Source: Polynucleobacter sp. AP-Reno-20A-A9 (lineage in GTDB: Bacteria; Pseudomonadota; Gammaproteobacteria; Burkholderiales; Burkholderiaceae). Taken from it: DNA of 62,463 bases. The stretch spans positions 1-62,463 of the forward strand of contig NZ_JACVPB010000011.1 of assembly GCF_018882085.1 (NCBI RefSeq). Direction: 5' to 3'. The notes under the pieces were generated by a model. It made no database searches, was not told the DNA's origin, and worked only from the letters and a program-made list of their open reading frames with translations. Position numbers and translations under genes: made by a program. Positions 15,930-24,382 of this stretch are shown in pieces. Numbering within the stretch: position 1 is the first letter of the stretch; the number at the start of each line of letters is the position of its first letter.

Positions 15930-17354
15930 CTAATGCTCCCCTGATACCGCTGCAAAATCAATAAATCCACGCTCAACATGGGTTGAAGTTAGTTTTACGC
16001 GCAGTAAATGACCAACGGGGTATTCCTCAAAATCGCCGATTAAGCGTCCCTCTACCGGTGGGTCAAAAATTCGGACCCATGTTCCCTTTTCATTTATCCC
16101 GGAAATGATTCCATTAAAGTACTGGCCAATCCTGGAGCGAAGTAATAGCGCAGCTTCTGATTTACGTAACTGTCGCTCCACCTTTTTTGATGAGTCTTCT
16201 TGTAGCGTGCAATGTAGCGCAAGCGACTTTAATTCTTCATGAGAATACGGCGGTGGTTCCCCGGCCAGTACAGCCTTGATTAACCTCATGGTGATGAGGT
16301 CTGGATAACGGCGATTGGGTGCGGTTGAATGCATGTAGTCGCTCACTGCAAGCCCAAAGTGCCCGATGGGGTGATTTGAGGGTTTCTCAACAATGTATTC
16401 TCCGGAGCCCATTAACTTCACAATTAATAGCGAAAGATCTGGGAATCGGATCGGATCCTCTTGATGTTGTTTTGCTAAAAACACTTCGAGCGCTTGAGCA
16501 TCTGGCTCATTTGGCAATATGTAGCTATGCTCGAGAGCCACTTTGACAATGCGTAACCACCGCTCAGGAGATCTCACTACTCTGCGCATTGAATAAATCC
16601 CAGCATGAGCAAGAAACCTCGAAGTGCAACCATTAGTGGCAATCATAAATTCTTCGATTAATTGCCGGGCACGATTATGGGGCTGCTGTTTAATTTCTGA
16701 GATCTCGTTATTAACGAAGCTAGCCCTGGGTTGAAAAATATCAAACTCTAAAGAGCCATTCTCATGACGTGCAACCCTTAACTTTTGAGCCAAACCATCC
16801 TGAATTCGCAGCTGTAAATCGAGTCCTGGAATGCTCCTAGCTGCAGCAGGAAGCTCGCTACGACCATCAAACCAGTCAGATATAGCGTCATAGGCAAGCT
16901 GAGCATGATTGCGTACCAGGGCTCTATAAATGGAGGATGACTTGAGGAGGCCATCCCCTGAAAAATGCATCTCACAAACCATGGCGAGGCGATCCTCGTC
17001 GGGATTCAGGGAGCTCAGATTGGTGGATAACTTCAATGGGAGCATCGGAAAAATACGTGCAGAGGTGTATACCGACCTCGTGTTAATAAAGGCATGCATA
17101 TCAATTGCACTACCCTTCTTAACCAGCGCATCCACATCGGCGATAGCAACCAATAAACAGTAGTTATCACCATCCGCTTTTCGAGTGACTGTCAGCTGAT
17201 CTAAATCCCTGGAGTCGTCATTATCAATAGAGCACCAAGGAAGATCACGCAGATCACGAATAGAGGGATCTCCCTCTTGAGCAGGGTTATTGATTGTTTT
17301 TAACTGTTCATGCACCGCAGGAGAAAATTCGGGCTCCAATCCCCTCACAATCAT
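15930..17354 (-). CDS. Short RNB-domain exoribonuclease (RNase II/R family)
   Basis: About 474 residues. After a short N-terminal part the RNB catalytic domain starts near residue 50, with SIDNDDSRDLDQ carrying the metal-binding aspartates, then NRARQLIEEFMI, HPIGHFGLAVSDYMHSTAPNRRYPDL and a C-terminal S1/OB-like part (GTWVRIFDPPVEGRL). The two cold-shock domains of full-length RNase II or RNase R are absent. The frame is open to a TTG at 17447, but ATG 17354, with GGTAGG just upstream, seems the better start. It lies downstream of the HD-GYP gene on the same strand, 157 bases away. RNA substrate unknown. Confidence 0.88.
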   Translation of the reverse strand: MIVRGLEPEFSPAVHEQLKTINNPAQEGDPSIRDLRDLPWCSIDNDDSRDLDQLTVTRKADGDNYCLLVAIADVDALVKKGSAIDMHAFINTRSVYTSARIFPMLPLKLSTNLSSLNPDEDRLAMVCEMHFSGDGLLKSSSIYRALVRNHAQLAYDAISDWFDGRSELPAAARSIPGLDLQLRIQDGLAQKLRVARHENGSLEFDIFQPRASFVNNEISEIKQQPHNRARQLIEEFMIATNGCTSRFLAHAGIYSMRRVVRSPERWLRIVKVALEHSYILPNEPDAQALEVFLAKQHQEDPIRFPDLSLLIVKLMGSGEYIVEKPSNHPIGHFGLAVSDYMHSTAPNRRYPDLITMRLIKAVLAGEPPPYSHEELKSLALHCTLQEDSSKKVERQLRKSEAALLLRSRIGQYFNGIISGINEKGTWVRIFDPPVEGRLIGDFEEYPVGHLLRVKLTSTHVERGFIDFAAVSGEH

Positions 17355-17511
17355 GACGCCTACCGATATCCTTGAAAGCTCTTCCTTGTGATTGCTGTTA
17401 GCTCTAGTACGGTAAACATAGTTTTTTGTATTACTCAAAATATTCAAAAGCCTTTATTAGTAGAAATCCGGGCAGGGAAAAGCTCTAACCACTTGAACGC
17501 GAATGGATGCC

Positions 17512-18876
17512 TTAAGTATCGGCATTCTCAACAATCAAACTCTCCTTACCCTCAAACAACCTCACTGCGGCAGCAACCACCTCAGAATCTAACTGCTTAC
17601 CGGATTCGCTTTTAATGAGATCTAAGGCAAAAGGTAATCCACGAGCAGCCCTATAAGGACGGTGAGTCGATAGCGCCTCCAACATATCAGCCACCGCCAA
17701 CACTCTTGCCTCAGGCAGGATATCCTCACCCTTCAACCCCAATGGATAGCCTGAGCCATCCATTCGCTCATGATGCTGGCGCACCATATCCGCTATTGCC
17801 CAAGGAAATTCAATATCCTTTAGCAGTCCATACCCATGTTCAGGATGAAGTTGCACTAACTTTTCTTCAAACTCAGATAGTGATGAAGGCTTTGTTAGGA
17901 TTTCAGAAGGAATCCCTATCTTGCCAATATCATGCACTAATCCAGCCATACGTAATCCAGTGATTCGATAATCATCCCAACCTAACTCTTTTGCAATAGC
18001 GCAAGCAATCTCTGCAACCCTAGCTTGATGGCCTGCTGTATAAGGATCCCTTAATTCCATTGCCTTGGACATTGTGGTCACGGTCCCGGCCAGTGCCTTA
18101 TTTAACTTTACAGCCTCATTGGCGAGATTTTGCTCATAGTTTTTACGGGCGGTAATATCCCTCACCGTTGCCTGCAGAACCTGTTTTCCTTCACGCTCAA
18201 AAACAACCAGTAAAACCTCTGCTGGAAAGGGGGTGCCATCAAGCTTTGAATGTGTCCACTCAAAAATTGCGCTGCCATTCCTAAATGCCTCTGCAATTCG
18301 ATCTCCAGCAGAAGTGATCGAATCAATGCCATTTGGCTGTAAGGGCGGAGAAAACTCAGAGGGATGCCGCCCGATAAAATCACTACGGTCTTTACAGCCA
18401 AATATAGATAAAGCTGCGGGATTGCAATCAAAGTAACCCTTTTCATCGAGCAACATAATAGCGTCCGGTGAAGAGTCAAAAAGAACCTTGAACTGAGAGG
18501 CAATTTTTGCCAGCTTTTTTTCCGAAGCTAATTTATCCGTGATGTCGCTAATAATATGAAGTGAATAAACGGGTTCGCCTAGGTTATTGCGAATGGCATA
18601 TCCTCTAGATATATACCCCCTACCATCCACGAAAAACTCATCCGCATTCGATGCGTGCTTACCATCAACAATACTGGCATTGCAATCGGTCAATGGGCCA
18701 TCGCCCTTAGGAAAAACCTCCCAATAGGGCCTTCCTAGGCCCTCAGACTCAGAAATACCAGCCTTACGATAGTAAGCTGCATTGGCAAGCATCAATCTAA
18801 ATTGGGAGTCGTGGAAGAAGGCTGGATCTTCCATTTCTTCAAATGCCTGCTGGAAACTATTGGAATCTATTGTCAT
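17512..18876 (-). CDS. PAS-PAS-HD-GYP protein (predicted c-di-GMP phosphodiesterase)
   Basis: A 454-residue cytoplasmic protein. PAS 1 (about 10-115) and PAS 2 (about 125-245, DSSPDAIMLLDEKGYFDCNPAAL) precede an HD-GYP domain (about 265-445) with RDPYTAGHQARV, LVHDIGKIGIP, HPEHGYGLLKD and HHERMDGSGYPLGL, so both the HD metal ligands and the GYP motif are intact. HD-GYP domains hydrolyse c-di-GMP to pGpG or GMP. No membrane segment and no receiver domain are seen, so signals must enter through the PAS domains. With the neighbouring EAL and GGDEF proteins it makes this region rich in c-di-GMP turnover genes. Confidence 0.93.
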   Translation of the reverse strand: MTIDSNSFQQAFEEMEDPAFFHDSQFRLMLANAAYYRKAGISESEGLGRPYWEVFPKGDGPLTDCNASIVDGKHASNADEFFVDGRGYISRGYAIRNNLGEPVYSLHIISDITDKLASEKKLAKIASQFKVLFDSSPDAIMLLDEKGYFDCNPAALSIFGCKDRSDFIGRHPSEFSPPLQPNGIDSITSAGDRIAEAFRNGSAIFEWTHSKLDGTPFPAEVLLVVFEREGKQVLQATVRDITARKNYEQNLANEAVKLNKALAGTVTTMSKAMELRDPYTAGHQARVAEIACAIAKELGWDDYRITGLRMAGLVHDIGKIGIPSEILTKPSSLSEFEEKLVQLHPEHGYGLLKDIEFPWAIADMVRQHHERMDGSGYPLGLKGEDILPEARVLAVADMLEALSTHRPYRAARGLPFALDLIKSESGKQLDSEVVAAAVRLFEGKESLIVENADT

Positions 18877-19100
18877 ATCGCAGTATCAGAAAGCGTCAAA
18901 ACATACATTCCAATATTACCCCTGCTATGTACAAAAAAGAAGGTTTTTATTGCAAAGGCATTATGAAGAAGATGAAGCTGACCACGATCTCGAAATATCC
19001 TCAAGAGGCACCGAATACCAATCATGAGATCAATGGCTAAGCATGCGCATAGGGGCCTTTCCAGCCCTATAGATCGAAAGTCGCACTCTTGATATGACGT
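18877..19100. other. Intergenic space upstream of the HD-GYP gene
   Basis: Together with the terminator this gap is 290 bases. Short plus-strand frames (18782-19027 and 18843-19040) overlap the start of the HD-GYP gene in antisense and show no protein features. It probably holds the HD-GYP promoter, but I cannot point to convincing boxes. Confidence 0.3.
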
Positions 19101-19102
19101 TA

Positions 19103-19126
19103 AAAAGGGTGACGAATCACCCTTTT
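19103..19126. terminator. Intrinsic terminator, works on minus strand
   Basis: A perfect 10-base-pair stem AAAAGGGTGA / TCACCCTTTT closes a CGAA tetraloop. On the minus strand the stem ends in a run of T, as expected for rho-independent termination. It lies 40 bases downstream of the stop of the 80-residue gene (19167) and ends the three-gene operon 20086-19167. Confidence 0.85.
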
Positions 19127-19166
19127 AACAATCCGTAGATTTTATAACCTACTTACTAGATACTTC

Positions 19167-19409
19167 TTATAACTTAGCCTGCAACTCTCTTGCTAACTGC
19201 AAAGCGCCCTCGTACCCAGAACGCAAATGACTTGGCAAGTTTGGATCTCCAACCATAGAGCCCAGTGTTTCAATGAGACTGTAGATGATTCCTTTGGCGG
19301 CACCTTCAGCAATCGCCTTATTGGCCACCGCCTCATCGATATGCTCTACCGCTTCTAAGAAGTAGTCATGCCCCGGTAATCCGTTTGAATCTAATGGCTC
19401 TCTTATCAT
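19167..19409 (-). CDS. Hypothetical 80-residue protein
   Basis: Not recognised. It is an acidic, helix-rich cytoplasmic protein (DYFLEAVEHIDEAVANKAIAEG, GYEGALQLARELQ) with no membrane segment or cysteine. AAAGGGGAG a few bases upstream of the ATG supports the start. It is the last gene of a minus-strand operon after the DUF1488-like and eRF1-like genes (27-base gap) and is followed by a strong terminator, which argues that it is real. The operon faces an FNR-type box, so the protein may belong to a low-oxygen response (inference). Confidence 0.7.
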   Translation of the reverse strand: MIREPLDSNGLPGHDYFLEAVEHIDEAVANKAIAEGAAKGIIYSLIETLGSMVGDPNLPSHLRSGYEGALQLARELQAKL

Positions 19410-19436
19410 TTACTCCCCTTTCATCGCTTACTGGTT

Positions 19437-19706
19437 TTATTGCTCAAGCTTGAGATCGCTGCTGTTAATCAGCAGCTTTCCACTGTGCGCCAATCCTTTA
19501 AGCAATTTTCTTTCTGCCGCAGATAACAGTAAAAGCTGATGCTTTGTAAAATGCTCTAAAGCATTGCCAAATACAGCATCAGGATCAACATCCTCTAGCG
19601 CTTCATAGGTAAAACAGCACTCAACCTCTTTGCCGTCTACTTTAGCTAAATAAACCACGCCGTCATCCACAGACAAGCTAGCAGGTCCGATAAATTCAAT
19701 CTTCAT
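19437..19706 (-). CDS. DUF1488-like small protein
   Basis: An 89-residue protein whose pattern (VDDGVVYLAKVDGKEVECCFTYEALED, then a helix with LEHFTKHQLLLLSAAERKLL and a final GKLLINSSDL) fits the DUF1488 family of proteobacterial proteins; the function of that family is unknown. The start overlaps the stop of the upstream gene by 4 bases (ATGA type), implying translational coupling. Two adjacent cysteines (31-32) are a feature, but no metal motif is complete. Confidence 0.7.
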   Translation of the reverse strand: MKIEFIGPASLSVDDGVVYLAKVDGKEVECCFTYEALEDVDPDAVFGNALEHFTKHQLLLLSAAERKLLKGLAHSGKLLINSSDLKLEQ

Positions 19707-20086
19707 AGAATTTGATCAATCTTATAAAAGAACTTACGTGCATAGGCAAGAATTTCTTTATCAGTAGGATGGTCAACCGTTTCTACGCCAACAATTTTTT
19801 CGGCAATACTGGCATCATGTTTATGCGCATGCTTGATAAGCTCTAATTTTGCAGATCCAGGTCCCAGAATTAAAATTTCTTTAGATTCATTCACGGCATT
19901 AATGACTGAATGCAGATATTTGGAATCCAAAGCAACTTTACCGCTACCGACTTCATTGGCCTTGTGATGCAGATGGGTATGGGTGCTTTTGCTGCGAATC
20001 ACCTCTGCTTCGCTAGCCTCTTCGCTCAAAAACATGACGTGAGCTTCTTTGTGGTCAATCCAAATTACCGCGTGATTTAGTGACAT
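19703..20086 (-). CDS. eRF1/host-factor-like small protein ('translational machinery protein')
   Basis: A 127-residue protein starting MSLNHAVIWIDHKEAHVMFL, with a His-rich THTHLHHK loop, GSGKVALDSKYLHSVINAV, EILILGPGSAKLELIKH and a VGVETVDHPTDKEILAYARKFF end. This matches the betaproteobacterial family annotated as translational machinery protein, related in fold to an eRF1 domain; its role is not established. It is the first gene of a three-gene operon, divergent from the glutamate-synthase-like gene, with the FNR-type box about 93 bases from its start. Confidence 0.8.
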   Translation of the reverse strand: MSLNHAVIWIDHKEAHVMFLSEEASEAEVIRSKSTHTHLHHKANEVGSGKVALDSKYLHSVINAVNESKEILILGPGSAKLELIKHAHKHDASIAEKIVGVETVDHPTDKEILAYARKFFYKIDQIL

Positions 20087-20178
20087 ATTCTTCCTATCTT
20101 TAGTATTAACTACACTTTAAGAATACTCCTGCAAAGCCTAAGAATCATCGGAAACCCCCTGATGAAGTGCTATTTGAC

Positions 20179-20192
20179 TTGATTTAAGTCAA
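20179..20192. promoter_or_regulatory. FNR/ANR-type box between divergent genes
   Basis: TTGATTTAAGTCAA matches the FNR consensus TTGAT-N4-ATCAA in 9 of the 10 defined positions. It is centred about 63 bases from the ATG at 20249 and about 100 bases from the ATG at 20086. FNR-type regulators sense oxygen through an iron-sulfur cluster and activate transcription under low oxygen. Such a regulator is not encoded in this window; the one at 2002 lacks the cysteines. Confidence 0.65.
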
Positions 20193-20248
20193 ATTGTTTG
20201 CATAAGTAATAAATTCGTATACTCAGACCACCCTCATTTAAGCTCATT

Positions 20249-21889
20249 ATGACCATGTCCCCCAATAAATACCTGCCTATTCGCTACATCCCTTTTGGAA
20301 TTTGCATTGCGGGTGCTATCGTTAGTTTTGCTTCTTTACAACTGCACCCACAGGCTTGGAATATGTTCCTGGTATTTGGCTTCTTGTCATTTGTGGGTAT
20401 GTATGACGTCTCTCAAACCAAAATAGCCATTCTGCGCAACTACCCAGTGATTGGCCATTTGCGTTTCATGCTTGAATTTATTCGCCCTGAAATACGCCAG
20501 TACTTTATCGAAGGCGACAATGATGAAACCCCTTTTTCAAAGGAGCAGCGCACGTTAGTCTATTCACGCGCTAAGGCTGTTCCCGATCAAATTCCATTTG
20601 GCACTACTCTGGATGTCATGGCTCCTGGCTACCAATGGATTAATCAATCATTAGCCCCCACCCGTCTACCTAGCCATGATTTCCGGGTTGAGATTGGCGG
20701 GATGGATTGCAAACAGAAATATTCAGCCAGTATTTTCAATATTTCGGCCATGAGCTTCGGGTCTCTCAGTGCTAACGCCATACTAGCTTTGAATCTTGGT
20801 GCCAAGAAGGGTGGCTTTGCTCATGACACCGGTGAAGGCTCCATCTCTCAATACCATCGCGTACATGGTGGTGATCTCATCTGGGAGATTGGCTCTGGCT
20901 ACTTTGGTTGTCGCAATACCGATGGTAGCTTTAATGAGAAAAAGTATGAAGAGAATGCTTTAGATCCTCAAGTGAAGATGATCGAGATCAAATTGAGCCA
21001 AGGGGCTAAGCCTGGTCATGGCGGCATCCTACCTGGCTCCAAGGTAACTGCTGAGATAGCTGCAGCGCGTGGCGTCAAAGAAGGTGAAGCCTGCATCTCC
21101 CCTGCTTCGCACAGCGCCTTCTCTACACCGCTTGAACTCATTCACTTTGTGCAGAAGTTACGTGATCTATCGGGTGGTAAGCCAGTTGGCTTTAAGTTCT
21201 GCGTTGGTCATCCTTGGGAATGGTTTGGCATTGTCAAAGCCATGCTGGAGACTGGTATTCATCCAGACTTCATCGTAGTTGATGGCTCTGAAGGTGGAAC
21301 TGGCGCATCCCCAGTAGAATTTTCGAATCACGTAGGCACACCGCTGCAAGAAGGCCTTCGTCTTGTTCATAACACCCTAGTGGGTGTAAATCTACGAGAC
21401 CAAATTAAGATCGGCTGCGCCGGAAAAATCATTAGCGCTTTTGATATGGCTGTTGCTTTTGCCTTAGGGGCCGATTGGTGCAATAGTGCACGTGGCTTTA
21501 TGTTCTCGATTGGCTGTATTCAGGCTCAGGTTTGCAATACCGGCAATTGTCCCACCGGTGTAACCACTCAGAATCCATTGCGCCAGAAAGCCTTGGTGGT
21601 CCCCAATAAAGCTGAGCGTGTATACAACTTCCACAATGAAACACTCAAGACCTTAAAGGAGCTCGTCGAGGCAGCCGGCTTAAATCACCCCGGTGAAATT
21701 GACGCCCCTCATATCATTCGACGCATTAGTAAGCATGAAGTGCGCCTTCTGTCCTTCTTGCTTCCGGAGATGCCTGCTGGCCTATTACTCAAGGCGGAAC
21801 ACATAGATCCAAGCCTAAATCTGCCCAGAGTATTTGAGCTGTATTGGCACCGCTCCCAAGCCCAAAGCTTTTCTGCTTTGAAGGCGTAA
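20249..21889 (+). CDS. FMN-binding glutamate-synthase-like protein, membrane-anchored
   Basis: A 546-residue protein. Two membrane segments lie near the N-terminus (about 13-30 and 38-55). The rest is the FMN and iron-sulfur domain of glutamate synthase (GltB C-terminal half): MSFGSLSANAILALNLGAKKGGF, GAKPGHGGILPGSKVT, VDGSEGGTGASPVEF and the 3Fe-4S cysteine motif C-x5-C-x4-C (GCIQAQVCNTGNCPTG). The amidotransferase domain of true glutamate synthase is missing, so its reaction is uncertain; family members are annotated only as glutamate synthase-like. It is divergent from the eRF1-like operon, with an FNR-type box about 57 bases upstream of the start. ATG 20255 is an alternative start. Confidence 0.88.
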   Translation: MTMSPNKYLPIRYIPFGICIAGAIVSFASLQLHPQAWNMFLVFGFLSFVGMYDVSQTKIAILRNYPVIGHLRFMLEFIRPEIRQYFIEGDNDETPFSKEQRTLVYSRAKAVPDQIPFGTTLDVMAPGYQWINQSLAPTRLPSHDFRVEIGGMDCKQKYSASIFNISAMSFGSLSANAILALNLGAKKGGFAHDTGEGSISQYHRVHGGDLIWEIGSGYFGCRNTDGSFNEKKYEENALDPQVKMIEIKLSQGAKPGHGGILPGSKVTAEIAAARGVKEGEACISPASHSAFSTPLELIHFVQKLRDLSGGKPVGFKFCVGHPWEWFGIVKAMLETGIHPDFIVVDGSEGGTGASPVEFSNHVGTPLQEGLRLVHNTLVGVNLRDQIKIGCAGKIISAFDMAVAFALGADWCNSARGFMFSIGCIQAQVCNTGNCPTGVTTQNPLRQKALVVPNKAERVYNFHNETLKTLKELVEAAGLNHPGEIDAPHIIRRISKHEVRLLSFLLPEMPAGLLLKAEHIDPSLNLPRVFELYWHRSQAQSFSALKA

Positions 21890-21915
21890 ATCTAAACCCC
21901 TTCAATAGAAGAGCC

Positions 21916-22752
21916 TTATTGAGTGTTCTTGCCTTCAGTTTTATGGCGATACATCTCTAGATCTACTTCATGCAAAATTTCTGAGACAGTTCTTGGTGCC
22001 TCGCTGTATGTTGCCATACCAATACTTAAGGTAGCCGGGTACCCAGAGTCATTCATCGCTCGATTGACTGTTTGAACAATGTCGCTGCACATCTGATTCA
22101 TTTGCTGCTCATTTACCTTGGATGCAACAATCAAAAACTCATCGCCACCCAACCGGAAAAAAATAGTATTTTCGGAAGAAAACGTCATCAGGGTATGCGC
22201 AATTTTTGTCAGAACCTGATCGCCTACCAAATGCCCATGAATATCATTAATTTTTTTAAAGTCATTTACATCAATCAGCGCAACAGAAAATACCTCCCGG
22301 TCCTCTGCTAGCTTTGCAATCGCTTGCTCAATCATGATGCGAGCCCATCGCCTATTCCATAAACCCGTTAACGAATCAGTATTCGCTAGGAGATTCACAC
22401 GAAGTTGGCTCCGACGCAGAGATCGGGCGAGCCATACTATTAGCAGGGTTGAAAGAAAACGAATTGAGATATTGAATACTTCTATCTTCGTAAAGTAGAG
22501 GGGGAAATAACCATCCCTAAAGAGAAAATAGTTTTCAAATAAGGTGGAGATAATCAGAGCGGCGATAACCACCTTCATTGACTTTGCGTTTAATGTGATG
22601 ATTGCCGCGGGAAATAAGTAAAACAAGACAAATCGGTAGTCATCAGGCGATACGATATCGAGCAATAAAATCGCAAGCAATAAACCAAATCCAAGCAGCA
22701 CTGCTATTTTTGGTTTTATTCCAAATAGGCTATCGATACTGTTCACTTGCAT
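21916..22752 (-). CDS. Membrane GGDEF diguanylate cyclase
   Basis: About 278 residues: roughly four to five hydrophobic segments in the first 110 residues, then a GGDEF domain (about 120-278) with NTDSLTGLWNRRWA, IDVNDFKKIND and an intact GGDEF signature (FRLGGDEFLIV). The RxxD inhibitory site is not seen before the signature, so product inhibition may be absent. The start overlaps the stop of the 105-residue gene upstream (TGATG); AGGGAG is very close to the ATG. GTG 22755 is an alternative start. The N-terminal sensor resembles no named domain that I can be sure of. Confidence 0.88.
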   Translation of the reverse strand: MQVNSIDSLFGIKPKIAVLLGFGLLLAILLLDIVSPDDYRFVLFYLFPAAIITLNAKSMKVVIAALIISTLFENYFLFRDGYFPLYFTKIEVFNISIRFLSTLLIVWLARSLRRSQLRVNLLANTDSLTGLWNRRWARIMIEQAIAKLAEDREVFSVALIDVNDFKKINDIHGHLVGDQVLTKIAHTLMTFSSENTIFFRLGGDEFLIVASKVNEQQMNQMCSDIVQTVNRAMNDSGYPATLSIGMATYSEAPRTVSEILHEVDLEMYRHKTEGKNTQ

Positions 22753-23069
22753 CACTCCCTATCAACCCAAATCAGAGAATTTGCAGCAATAGGCGTTAAG
22801 CGATAAACGTAGGTCGCCTGCGGCCTCACCATAAATCCATTGAGGTCATACAAAAACGACCTCTTGCGCGCCACTAATTTATGTTTTACGAGCTTACTAA
22901 AGTCACGACTTAATTGCGGGCAGCGCGGATATTCATTGGAGCAGTAAAAGACTTTTGCTCCAGTTGCTTTTGCATATTCCACAATCAGATCGGGGCTGCA
23001 TTCCTCCAAACCCGTTGATTGGTGCCTCAAGCGATTCAATAGCCAACGGTAGCGGGGTTTGGACGTCAT
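22752..23069 (-). CDS. Hypothetical 105-residue protein coupled to a diguanylate cyclase
   Basis: Not recognised. It is a basic protein with several aromatic residues and two cysteines (YCSNEYPRCPQL). The middle (QLSRDFSKLVKHKLVARKRSFLYD) followed by a strand-rich end (ATYVYRLTP) could be a winged helix, but this is a weak impression. Its stop overlaps the start of the GGDEF gene, so the two are probably made together. No good ribosome site is seen upstream of its ATG. Confidence 0.55.
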   Translation of the reverse strand: MTSKPRYRWLLNRLRHQSTGLEECSPDLIVEYAKATGAKVFYCSNEYPRCPQLSRDFSKLVKHKLVARKRSFLYDLNGFMVRPQATYVYRLTPIAANSLIWVDRE

Positions 23070-23166
23070 AGCAAAAATACTAGCTTAAGAGCTAATGTCG
23101 TACTATCTTTTGTGCCTATTTTTAGTGCAAAGTAGGCTCTAGGCCTTGAAATCAAGGGGCGTAGAA

Positions 23167-24063
23167 CTAAAGCACTAAGTTTTGAGGGCTACTAAAGACT
23201 CTCTTTGAGCCATCAATAGGGTCAATAAAGGCAATTTCTTTTGCGAGCAACTGTAATGGCTTTGAAAAATCTAAGTCATATTCTTGATAAGGCGTAAGAA
23301 TTGGATAGATCTGATCATGCTTTATGGGGATGCTGATAGCGTTAAGATGGCAACGCAGTTGATGCTTTTTGCCGCTACCTGGTGTTAATCGGTATTTAGC
23401 CCATGGCTTTTTTGTTTCCATGAGCTCAATTAAGGTATCCGAGTTTGGAGCCCCTTCAACTTCTTTCATCTGCAAGAAATGTTCCGATTCCTGAATTCGA
23501 CTTTGATAAGTCATTGGAAGTTGCTTCTCCAATTCTTCAGAGTATCGTGCTATCGCTTCATACACTTTTGTGACCGCCCTATCTCTAAATAAATTTTGGT
23601 ATTGAGCTCTCTCACTTGGGTTAACTGAAAAAATGACTAGCCCTGCTGTATCACGATCAATTCGATGAATGGGACTGAGCGTTTGTATCCCTGTTTTTTT
23701 CTTGAGTCGGTTTAGCAGTGTTTGATGCAGATATAGTCCGCTAGGCGTCACTGGCAAAAAATGGGGTTTATCTGCGACCAGGATGTGCTCATCTTGATAG
23801 ATGATGTGCTCTTCAAATGGAATTTCTGGCTCACGAGCAAGCCGCCTGAAGTACAACAAGTGCATATTGGGCATATACGCATCACTTGCCCTAAGAGCAT
23901 GGCCCTCTTGGTCGAGAACAAGACCTTCATTAAAGCGATCGATCCACTCTACTTCGGTAATATGCGGAAACTGGGCAATAAAGAATGCCAGTAAATTCAG
24001 ATGAGTCTGATCAGCAGGCAAATAAACCCGCGATGCTGATACTCCTTCTGAATTGACTTTCAT
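23167..24063 (-). CDS. RluA-family pseudouridine synthase
   Basis: A 298-residue enzyme that isomerises uridine in RNA. It has an N-terminal region of about 85 residues, then the catalytic domain with YQDEHILVADKPHFLPVTPSG, the catalytic Asp in HRIDRDTAGL, FRDRAVTKVYEA and GSGKKHQLRCHLNAI. The target RNA cannot be deduced. It is separated from the upstream 71-residue gene by 91 bases and could be an independent unit. Confidence 0.88.
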   Translation of the reverse strand: MKVNSEGVSASRVYLPADQTHLNLLAFFIAQFPHITEVEWIDRFNEGLVLDQEGHALRASDAYMPNMHLLYFRRLAREPEIPFEEHIIYQDEHILVADKPHFLPVTPSGLYLHQTLLNRLKKKTGIQTLSPIHRIDRDTAGLVIFSVNPSERAQYQNLFRDRAVTKVYEAIARYSEELEKQLPMTYQSRIQESEHFLQMKEVEGAPNSDTLIELMETKKPWAKYRLTPGSGKKHQLRCHLNAISIPIKHDQIYPILTPYQEYDLDFSKPLQLLAKEIAFIDPIDGSKRVFSSPQNLVL

Positions 24064-24154
24064 AAAGCTCCATAAACTACTGCCTAGAGCTTGCTATTTT
24101 AAATGACTCCCTGAAGTATTGATTACGCAGCTAATGACGTCTCTGAATCGCTTT

Positions 24155-24370
24155 CTAAGCTGCAATCAATATGTCACCTAACTCCATCTTCTCCCACCAG
24201 ATAAAGGGTAAAAGATAGACTGGCTCACCAGCATCCTGAAGAATTTCCAGTGCCCCATCATTGGTCTTGTTAGCCTCGTACTTTCCAGGATTCAGAGGCA
24301 TGCAGCCATTATCGGTGCCATCATTACGACGCATTCTGGCAATGATATTTCGAGTGATATAGACGACCAT
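24155..24370 (-). CDS. Hypothetical 71-residue protein after the PHA depolymerase gene
   Basis: Not recognised. It begins MVVYITRNIIARMRRNDGTDNGCMP and ends with an acidic, aromatic stretch. AGGGGGAAAT directly upstream of the ATG supports translation. It lies 12 bases after the depolymerase gene and is probably the last gene of that operon. No signal peptide, membrane segment or motif is evident. Confidence 0.55.
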   Translation of the reverse strand: MVVYITRNIIARMRRNDGTDNGCMPLNPGKYEANKTNDGALEILQDAGEPVYLLPFIWWEKMELGDILIAA

Positions 24371-24382
24371 ATTTCCCCCTGA

